Assembly: GCA_007122945.1 (NCBI GenBank)
Contig: SKSP01000466.1
Location: 1 to 10,530, forward strand
Source: Ilumatobacteraceae bacterium
GTDB taxonomy: Bacteria; Actinomycetota; Acidimicrobiia; Acidimicrobiales; Ilumatobacteraceae
DNA: 10,530 nt
Reading direction: 5' to 3'
The first letter of the stretch is position 1; each line of letters opens with the position of its first letter. The notes beneath the pieces were generated by a model. That model searched no databases. It saw nothing but the letters and a program-made list of their open reading frames with translations, and was not told the origin of the DNA. A program made the translations under genes and the position numbers. Shown piece by piece: positions 6,761-10,530 of the stretch.

Positions 6761-7945
6761 ATGACCGATCCCCCCACCGACGCCCTCCCCGTCACCGGGG
6801 CCTGGCTGCCCGGTGACCCGCCGGGACGGCGCCGGTTCTTCACGTTCGCGTCCGACCGTCGGTTCGCCGTCGAGGGCGGCCGGACGTTGTCCGACGTCAC
6901 GATCGCGTACGAGACGTGGGGCGAGCTCGACGAGACCGCCTCCAACGCGATCTTGATCTGCCACGCCTGGACGGGCGACAGTCACGCCGCGGGCCGGGCC
7001 GACCGGGGGCACCTGGCGCCGGGCTGGTGGGACGGCATGATCGGCCCGGGTCTGGCGATCGACACGAACCGCTGGTTCGTCGTGTGCTGCAACGTGCTCG
7101 GGGGGTGCCAGGGCTCGACCGGCCCGGCGTCACCCCACCCGGTCGACGGCAAGCCGTACGGGTCGCGCTTCCCGGTGGTGACGATCCGCGACATGGTCCG
7201 CGCCCAGGCCCGGTTGATGCCCCACCTCGGCATCGACTCGTGGCACACCGTGATCGGTGGCTCGATGGGCGGCATGCAGGTGCTCGAGTGGGGGATCACG
7301 TACCCCCGACGGGTGCGCGGGATCATGCCGATCGCGGCGTGCATGCAGGCGACCGCCCAGCAGATCGCCTGGGGTGCGATCGGGCGCCGGGCGATCCGCC
7401 TCGACCCGCGCTGGCGCGGCGGCGACTACTACGACGCCGACCCCGGAGACGGCCCGTGGGAGGGGCTCGAGATCGCCCGCCAGGTCGCCCAGGTGACGTT
7501 CCGCAGCGACAACGTGTTCACCGACCGGTTCGGCCGCGAGCTCGCCGATCGCAGCTCGTTCGGCGACACGTACGAGCTGTGGCAGCGGTTCGAGGTCGAG
7601 CGCTACCTCGAGTACCACGGGATCAAGCTCGTGCGCCGGTTCGACGCCAACAGCTATCTCTTGATCGGCAAGGCGATGGACCTCCACGACGTCGCCCGGA
7701 ACCGGGGTTCGCTGACGGCCGCGATGCGGCGGATCACCGTCCCGTCGCTGGCGATCGGCATCTCGAGCGACATGCTGTACCCCTCGTACCAGCAGCGCCA
7801 GATCGACGAGATCCTCACGCACGTCGGCACGCCGAGCCACTACCACGAGATCGACTCGCCGCACGGGCACGACGCGTTCTTGATCAACCTCGATCAGCTC
7901 GCCGAGCCGATCGCGGCGTTCCTCGATCGGGCCGAGCCGAGCTGA
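6761..7945 (+). CDS. metX: Homoserine O-acetyltransferase (MetX)
   Basis: The 394-residue cytoplasmic alpha/beta-hydrolase-fold enzyme transfers an acyl group (usually acetyl) from CoA to homoserine, the committed step towards methionine. Visible features are the entry segment NAILICHAWTGDSH at 62-75, the family signature NVLGGCQGSTGP at 111-122, the nucleophile elbow GGSMGG at 166-171 (Ser168), Asp337 in ISSDMLYP, and His370 in PHGHDAF. The Ser-Asp-His triad is therefore complete. The ATG at 6761 is fixed by the short divergent spacer and the TAGCCT 8 nt upstream; the open frame further upstream is antisense to another gene. MetX-fold enzymes can use succinyl-CoA, or serine as acceptor, so acetyl-CoA/homoserine is the likeliest but unproven specificity. 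No sulfhydrylase partner gene is in the window. Confidence 0.95.
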   Translation: MTDPPTDALPVTGAWLPGDPPGRRRFFTFASDRRFAVEGGRTLSDVTIAYETWGELDETASNAILICHAWTGDSHAAGRADRGHLAPGWWDGMIGPGLAIDTNRWFVVCCNVLGGCQGSTGPASPHPVDGKPYGSRFPVVTIRDMVRAQARLMPHLGIDSWHTVIGGSMGGMQVLEWGITYPRRVRGIMPIAACMQATAQQIAWGAIGRRAIRLDPRWRGGDYYDADPGDGPWEGLEIARQVAQVTFRSDNVFTDRFGRELADRSSFGDTYELWQRFEVERYLEYHGIKLVRRFDANSYLLIGKAMDLHDVARNRGSLTAAMRRITVPSLAIGISSDMLYPSYQQRQIDEILTHVGTPSHYHEIDSPHGHDAFLINLDQLAEPIAAFLDRAEPS

Positions 7946-7966
7946 GCCGGCCGGTCGGCCCGGATC
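7925..7966. terminator. Inverted repeat between convergent metX and the small membrane-protein gene
   Basis: GATCGGGCCGA (7925-7935) pairs with TCGGCCCGGATC (7955-7966), giving 11 bp with one bulged base around a 19-nt loop. The metX stop falls in the loop and the opposing gene's stop overlaps the right arm, so one hairpin could serve both directions. It has no T-run, and GC-rich sequence makes chance hairpins common, so confidence is low. Confidence 0.35.
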
Positions 7967-8363
7967 AGACGTTCAGCAGGTCGTCGAGGGAGTCGACGGC
8001 CCGGCTCGAGGCGGGCATCCGCACCGCCATCATCGAGCCGGCGTCGTGGACGGGGCGGAGCAGGAACACGGCCTTGCGCCGCGGCGGGTCCGGTGAGCGG
8101 GCGGCCACCCGCCAGATCCCCGTGCCGGCCCGACCGACGAACGATCGGCGGGACGCGGCGATCTCGCCGTCCTCGGTGACCCGGAACCGGTACTCGTGCC
8201 AGCGGCCCTGGGTGTTCCCGTGGTCGTCGATCAGTTGGGCGCGGCAGATGAACCGCTGGCCGTCCTTGGAGACCCAGTGCGGCTCCATCCGGAACGCCAC
8301 CCAGATGAGCGCGCCCCCGAGCACCACCACACCGATGAGGGTCAGCAGGTCCGATCCGGTCAT
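7965..8363 (-). CDS. Small membrane-anchored protein of unknown function
   Basis: The protein has 132 residues from the ATG at 8363. An N-terminal hydrophobic helix (about 6-24, LLTLIGVVVLGGALIWVAF) is followed by basic residues (Arg25, Lys33), which suggests a cytoplasmic C-terminal domain. That domain alternates charged and aromatic residues (HWVSKDGQRFICRAQLID at 29-46, RWHEYRFRVTEDGEI at 54-68), typical of a small beta-rich fold. No family is recognised. A longer frame from 8405 would add 14 residues (starting MWPKLPASG) and reach almost to the divergent glycosylase gene. ATG 8363 is preferred because the membrane helix then starts at once, and CACACT lies 10 nt upstream. It is convergent with metX, with 19 bp between the stops. 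Confidence 0.75.
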   Translation of the reverse strand: MTGSDLLTLIGVVVLGGALIWVAFRMEPHWVSKDGQRFICRAQLIDDHGNTQGRWHEYRFRVTEDGEIAASRRSFVGRAGTGIWRVAARSPDPPRRKAVFLLRPVHDAGSMMAVRMPASSRAVDSLDDLLNV

Positions 8364-8373
8364 TGCACCGTGG

Positions 8374-8379
8374 AGTGTG
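8374..8379 (-). promoter_or_regulatory. Candidate -10-like hexamer (CACACT), minus strand
   Basis: CACACT on the minus strand ends 10 nt before the ATG at 8363. It has A and T at the most conserved -10 positions but C at the first. The same hexamer precedes two plus-strand genes nearby, which makes it more credible than a single match. Confidence 0.35.
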
Positions 8380-8400
8380 CCCGACGCCGGCAGCTTCGGC

Positions 8401-8406
8401 CACACT
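8401..8406 (+). promoter_or_regulatory. Candidate -10-like hexamer (CACACT) for the Fpg/Nei gene
   Basis: CACACT ends 6 nt before the ATG at 8413 in the 49-bp divergent spacer, so a transcript starting here would be leaderless. No Shine-Dalgarno is present. Confidence 0.4.
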
Positions 8407-8412
8407 CGGCGG

Positions 8413-9177
8413 ATGCCAGAGGGCCTGGAGGTCGAGATCTACCGGCGTGCCGCGGTTGCGCTCGTCGGCCGCCGCATCAGCCGGCTGACCGTCGACGACC
8501 GGATCGCGGAGGCCGACGTGGCCGACGCGCTGCCGGGATGCTCGTTCCAGGCTGCTCGGCGCATCGGCAAGCTGCTGCTGCTCGACACCGATGGGCCGAC
8601 CGTCGGGCTGCACTTCGGGATGACCGGGCGCATCGTGGTCGACGACGACGCACCGATCGAGGAGCTCGTGTACGGCAGCCATCGTGACGACCCGGCGTGG
8701 GACCGGTTCGTCGTCGACCTCGTCGATGGCGGTCGGGCCAGGGTCAACGACCCGAGACGATGGGCGTCGGTCACCCTCGACCCGGACACCTCGGCGCTCG
8801 GCCCGGACCTCCTGGCGCTCACCGCCGACGACGTGCGTGCCGCGGTCGCGGGCCGTCGAGCGCCGGTCAAGGCGGTCCTGTTGGACCAGCGCCGGATCGC
8901 CGGGTTGGGGAACCTGTGCGTCGACGAGGTCCTGTTCGACGCCGGCATCGATCCCCGCCGACCCGGGGGCGAGCTGGACGACGAGGACGTGGTGGCGCTG
9001 CACCGGTCGATGGCGACGTGCCTGCCGGCGATGCTGGCACGCGGCGGGAGCCACTGCGGCTCAGTGTCGCCCGACGTCCGCGCCGAGCTCCCTCCGTGTC
9101 CGCGCGACGGCGCGAATCTGCGTCGGGCGGTGGTGGGCGGCCGCTCGACCGTGTGGTGCCCGTCGCATCAGCGATGA
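8413..9177 (+). CDS. Fpg/Nei-family DNA glycosylase with variant zinc finger
   Basis: The 254-residue base-excision repair enzyme should remove oxidised bases and cut the abasic site. The start MPEGLEVE gives, after Met removal, the catalytic Pro2 and Glu3. Lys53 in RIGKLLLL matches the conserved lysine, LHFGMTGR lies at 66-73, and DPRRW at 113-117. The helix-two-turn-helix spans about 152-182 (KAVLLDQRRIAGLGN, Asn167). The C-terminal finger spans 229-252 with the normal 2-16-2 spacing, but its ligands are Cys229, Asp232, Cys249 and His252 instead of four Cys. The phosphate-contacting finger Arg244 is kept. MPEG is more Nei-like than the Fpg MPELPE start, so the substrate (8-oxoguanine or oxidised pyrimidine) is left open. 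The ATG at 8413 is fixed by the essential Pro-Glu N-terminus. Confidence 0.92.
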   Translation: MPEGLEVEIYRRAAVALVGRRISRLTVDDRIAEADVADALPGCSFQAARRIGKLLLLDTDGPTVGLHFGMTGRIVVDDDAPIEELVYGSHRDDPAWDRFVVDLVDGGRARVNDPRRWASVTLDPDTSALGPDLLALTADDVRAAVAGRRAPVKAVLLDQRRIAGLGNLCVDEVLFDAGIDPRRPGGELDDEDVVALHRSMATCLPAMLARGGSHCGSVSPDVRAELPPCPRDGANLRRAVVGGRSTVWCPSHQR

Positions 9178-9196
9178 CCGGCCGTGGTCCCGGTGG

Positions 9197-9202
9197 CACA
9201 CT
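9197..9202 (+). promoter_or_regulatory. Candidate -10-like hexamer (CACACT) for the acidic membrane-protein gene
   Basis: This is the third copy of CACACT in 830 bp. It lies in the 34-bp gap after the glycosylase stop and ends 9 nt before the GTG at 9212. It supports separate transcription of this gene and the GTG start. Confidence 0.35.
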
Positions 9203-9211
9203 GTGCGGATC

Positions 9212-9976
9212 GTGTCCCTCCTGATCACGCCCAGCCTGATGACGCCCAGCCTGATCACGCCCAGCCTGATGACGCCCAGCGAGCAGCCCGCCGTCGATCT
9301 GCTCGCCGTCGATCTGCTCGCCGTCGGCGATGCCGGTTCGACCCGCACCGTGCTGGCCGCGATCGCGTTCCTGGTCGCGATCGGGGTCGGCCTCCTGGTG
9401 CTCGCCGGTTGGTTGATCCGGGCGACCCGGGCCGACCCCGAGGTGCTCGCCCCGCTCGAGTTGATGGGCGACCGGACGTGGCGGCGATCGGACCCGGTCT
9501 GGCAGCGCCGACGACTCGACGAGGCCCGCCCCGGTGGTGCCGAGCCGCTCGATCCGATGGCACCTCCTCCCGATCGCGACGACGAGTTCGACCTCGGCCC
9601 GCAGCTCGGGGATTTCAGCGACTTCGACGACCTCTTGCGCACGCTCGGCGTCGCGCTCGACGATGCAGCCCCCGACCAGCGAGGCGATGCCGACATGGGC
9701 CCACCGCCCGACGCTCCCGACGTCGTCGAGGTCGGTACCGGTGCCGGTGACGACCACGATGCCCGTGATGATGCTCGTGATGCTCGTGATGATGCCGACA
9801 TCGATGCGGTGGTCGATGCGGTGGTCGATGCGGTCGTGGCCGGTGACGATTCCGGTGACGATTCCGACCTCGACGCCGACGTCGTCGCGGACGAGACAGC
9901 GCCCGTGGGTCTCGATCGGTACGATGAAGAACATGGCAACGCTCGACGTCGAGGAGATGATCGCCCGGTTCCGTGA
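9212..9976 (+). CDS. Repeat-rich acidic single-pass membrane protein, function unknown
   Basis: From the GTG at 9212 the protein has 254 residues. Residues 4-23 are four five-residue L-I/M-T-P-S repeats, followed by two copies of VDLLA at 28-37. One membrane helix (about 47-69, VLAAIAFLVAIGVGLLVLAGW) is followed by RATRAD, so the long C-terminal part is probably cytoplasmic. A conserved-looking patch (DRTWRRSDPVWQRRR, 87-101) precedes DEFDLG...FSDFDDLLRTLG (124-146). The rest is a very acidic, probably disordered tail with DARD and DAVV repeats. No family is recognised. The start is uncertain: ATGs at 9239 and 9269, both inside the repeat, are also in frame, as is a GTG at 9203. The whole protein keeps the local codon bias, and its end overlaps the next gene by 44 bp. 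Confidence 0.7.
   Translation: MSLLITPSLMTPSLITPSLMTPSEQPAVDLLAVDLLAVGDAGSTRTVLAAIAFLVAIGVGLLVLAGWLIRATRADPEVLAPLELMGDRTWRRSDPVWQRRRLDEARPGGAEPLDPMAPPPDRDDEFDLGPQLGDFSDFDDLLRTLGVALDDAAPDQRGDADMGPPPDAPDVVEVGTGAGDDHDARDDARDARDDADIDAVVDAVVDAVVAGDDSGDDSDLDADVVADETAPVGLDRYDEEHGNARRRGDDRPVP
9221..9280 (+). repeat. 15-bp tandem repeat, four units (30-bp exact duplication)
   Basis: The units CTGATCACGCCCAGC and CTGATGACGCCCAGC alternate, so 9221-9250 is repeated exactly at 9251-9280. Each unit encodes L-I/M-T-P-S, and the unit length preserves the reading frame. Every second unit carries an in-frame ATG. Confidence 0.95.
9293..9322 (+). repeat. 15-bp direct repeat, two exact units
   Basis: GTCGATCTGCTCGCC occurs twice back to back, encoding VDLLA twice, 12 bp after the previous repeat block in the same gene. 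Confidence 0.95.
9758..9865 (+). repeat. In-frame short repeats coding the acidic tail
   Basis: The tract is built of GAT-rich codons. First come GATGCTCGT-type units giving DARDDARDARDDA. GATGCGGTGGTC follows at 9803-9814 and 9815-9826, with a third copy altered at 9827-9838. GGTGACGATTCC then occurs exactly twice (9842-9853, 9854-9865). All unit lengths are multiples of three. Confidence 0.9.
9920..9925 (+). promoter_or_regulatory. Candidate -10 (TACGAT) for the 75-residue protein, inside the upstream gene
   Basis: TACGAT fits TANNNT and ends 7 nt before the ATG at 9933, within the coding region of the preceding gene. The spacing matches the other leaderless-type starts in this window. Confidence 0.5.
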
Positions 9977-10160
9977 GCGTGCGGACGCGGTGAAGCGGCG
10001 CCCCCTGCCCCCGGTGGCGGGGGAGGAGCGCAAGCACTTCATCCAGCAGGCCGAAACGGACTTTCGCGACTTCGCCATGATCGGCGATGCCGAGGCCAGC
10101 CTCGAGGACGGCATCTTGACCCTTCGGGTCGACCTCCGCCCGGAGGACCAGCGGGGCTGA
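9933..10160 (+). CDS. Small conserved-looking protein of unknown function (75 residues)
   Basis: The soluble 75-residue protein begins MATLDVEEMIARFRERADAV. A charged amphipathic helix (about 5-20) is followed by a Pro-rich link (RRPLPPVAGEER, about 22-33), a second helix (KHFIQQAETDFRDFAMIGDA, 34-53), and a final strand pair (ASLEDGILTLRVDL, 54-67). It has no signal peptide or membrane helix and I recognise no family. The ATG at 9933 overlaps the preceding gene's end by 44 bp in another frame. The same frame is open further upstream to 9534, but that part is a shadow of the membrane-protein gene. TACGAT 7 nt upstream and the protein-like composition support a real gene; co-translation with the upstream gene is the alternative. 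Confidence 0.7.
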   Translation: MATLDVEEMIARFRERADAVKRRPLPPVAGEERKHFIQQAETDFRDFAMIGDAEASLEDGILTLRVDLRPEDQRG

Positions 10161-10177
10161 CGACCGCCCGCCGCAAC

Positions 10178-10208
10178 TTGTCCGGTCGGCCGGACCGGCT
10201 GGTATTCT
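10178..10208 (+). promoter_or_regulatory. Promoter of the tRNA-Gly gene
   Basis: TTGTCC (10178-10183) is a possible -35. TGGTATTCT (10200-10208) is a good extended -10 (TGn followed by TATTCT), about 12 nt before the mature tRNA end. The 19-nt spacer is slightly long and contains an inverted repeat, CCGGTC (10182-10187) and GACCGG (10193-10198), around 5 nt. This repeat could also act as the terminator of the preceding small gene. Confidence 0.5.
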
Positions 10209-10220
10209 CGTCATCCACAC

Positions 10221-10296
10221 GCGGACGTGGCTCAGTTGGTAGAGCATCACCTTGCCAAGGTGAGGGTCGCGGGTTCGAATCCCGTCGTCCGCTCCA
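10221..10296 (+). tRNA. tRNA-Gly (anticodon GCC), CCA encoded
   Basis: A full cloverleaf can be drawn. The acceptor GCGGACG (10221-10227) pairs with CGTCCGC (10286-10292). The D-arm has GCTC/GAGC with AGTTGGTA in the loop. The anticodon stem is TCACC/GGTGA, with loop TTGCCAA giving anticodon GCC at 10254-10256. The T-arm loop is TTCGAAT. The discriminator is T at 10293, normal for bacterial tRNA-Gly, and CCA at 10294-10296 is encoded. GCC reads GGC and GGT, the main glycine codons in such GC-rich genomes. Confidence 0.97.
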
Positions 10297-10304
10297 CGCG
10301 AGAG

Positions 10305-10353
10305 ACGCGAAACGCCTGCTCAGGACCTCGGTCTCGGGCAGGCGTTGTCGCGT
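10305..10353 (+). terminator. Strong hairpin behind tRNA-Gly, probable terminator
   Basis: ACGCGA plus AACGCCTGC (10305-10319) pairs with GCAGGCGTT (10338-10346) and TCGCGT (10348-10353). This gives 15 bp with a single bulged G at 10347 and an 18-nt loop. An alternative outer arm, CCACGCGA (10294-10301), can pair with TCGCGTGG (10348-10355) and would include the tRNA CCA end. No T-run follows, as is common for actinobacterial terminators. Confidence 0.55.
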
Positions 10354-10369
10354 GGGGCTTCGTCGTTGG

Positions 10370-10413
10370 CCATGAGTCGGCCATGTCTTGTCCATGTCTC
10401 GTCCGTGTGACGC
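10370..10413 (+). repeat. Degenerate 11-bp tandem repeat
   Basis: Four consecutive 11-mers start with CC: CCATGAGTCGG, CCATGTCTTGT, CCATGTCTCGT and CCGTGTGACGC. The middle two differ at one position; the outer two are weaker matches. It lies in the gene-free end of the window (10297-10530), where I see no supportable coding region. Confidence 0.55.
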
Positions 10414-10530
10414 GGGCCGTGGAGTGCACAACGCGCCGGCGTCTCGCGATCGCGGTGGACGCGCGCATCCGGCTCTGTCGGTGGCGACTGGAATCGCCCA
10501 CGGGCGGCGGGCAGCCGCAGACCTGAACAC

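Noticed and set aside
6737..7012. A longer start for the saccharopine-dehydrogenase-like gene, adding 92 residues before VRVLVVG.
   Set aside because: The Rossmann strand is expected at the very N-terminus. The extension runs antisense through the metX 5' end and lacks protein-like composition.
8684..9211. A long upstream extension of the acidic membrane-protein frame.
   Set aside because: It is a Ser/Arg/Thr-rich shadow of the glycosylase gene. The membrane protein is well explained from the GTG at 9212.
10039..10530. Open frames across the tRNA region, including one with the string RRDSNPRPSPWQGDALPTEP on the minus strand and one starting MAQLVEHHLAK on the plus strand.
   Set aside because: These are the familiar false translations of a tRNA gene; the tRNA-Gly cloverleaf explains them. 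The rest of these frames follows no recognisable protein pattern.
10297..10530. A possible mobile-element insertion at the tRNA 3' end.
   Set aside because: There is no integrase, no second copy of the tRNA 3' end and no composition shift inside the window, so only a note on the hairpin and repeats is justified.

Overview
The window looks like a chromosomal stretch from a very GC-rich actinobacterium. The protein styles and the mix of genes suggest the class Acidimicrobiia (Ilumatobacter-like), but this is inferred from reading the proteins, not from a search. Supporting signs are the strong G/C third-position bias, dense packing on both strands, frequent GTG starts, and several starts that sit 6-10 nt after a TANNNT or CACACT hexamer with no Shine-Dalgarno. 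That last arrangement is typical of leaderless actinobacterial transcripts. Gene content is mostly housekeeping and metabolic. There is no sign of phage, transposon, CRISPR or defence genes.

Layout from left to right: the 3' part of a lycopene beta-cyclase gene (+, cut by the window edge) runs tail-to-tail into, and overlaps by 98 bp, a SURF1 cytochrome-oxidase assembly gene (-). SURF1 is divergent from an APH-fold phosphotransferase (+). Then come a DUF4262 protein (+) and a tight two-gene unit (+) of a four-carbon acid sugar kinase (DUF1537 family) and a PdxA2-type dehydrogenase, joined by an ATGA overlap. The end of pdxA2 overlaps by 64 bp the end of a convergent saccharopine-dehydrogenase-family gene (-). 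That gene is divergent from metX, homoserine O-acyltransferase (+), and only 24 bp containing two overlapping -10 hexamers separate their start codons.

After metX come a small convergent membrane-anchored protein of unknown function (-) and an Fpg/Nei-family DNA glycosylase (+) with altered zinc-finger ligands. Next is a repeat-rich acidic single-pass membrane protein (+). A 75-residue unknown protein (+) starts inside the 3' end of that gene with its own promoter-like signal. Last is tRNA-Gly(GCC) with a strong hairpin behind it. The final 234 bp hold no gene I can support.

Functionally, the clearest cooperating pair is the kinase plus PdxA2, expected to phosphorylate a four-carbon sugar acid (threonate or erythronate type) and then oxidise and decarboxylate the 4-phosphate. 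MetX commits homoserine to methionine synthesis and may be co-regulated with the divergent saccharopine-dehydrogenase-like enzyme. No complete undescribed system is evident. The most interesting items are the shared divergent promoter, the variant glycosylase finger, the repeat-built acidic membrane protein with its nested downstream gene, and the minimal C4-acid kinase/dehydrogenase pair.
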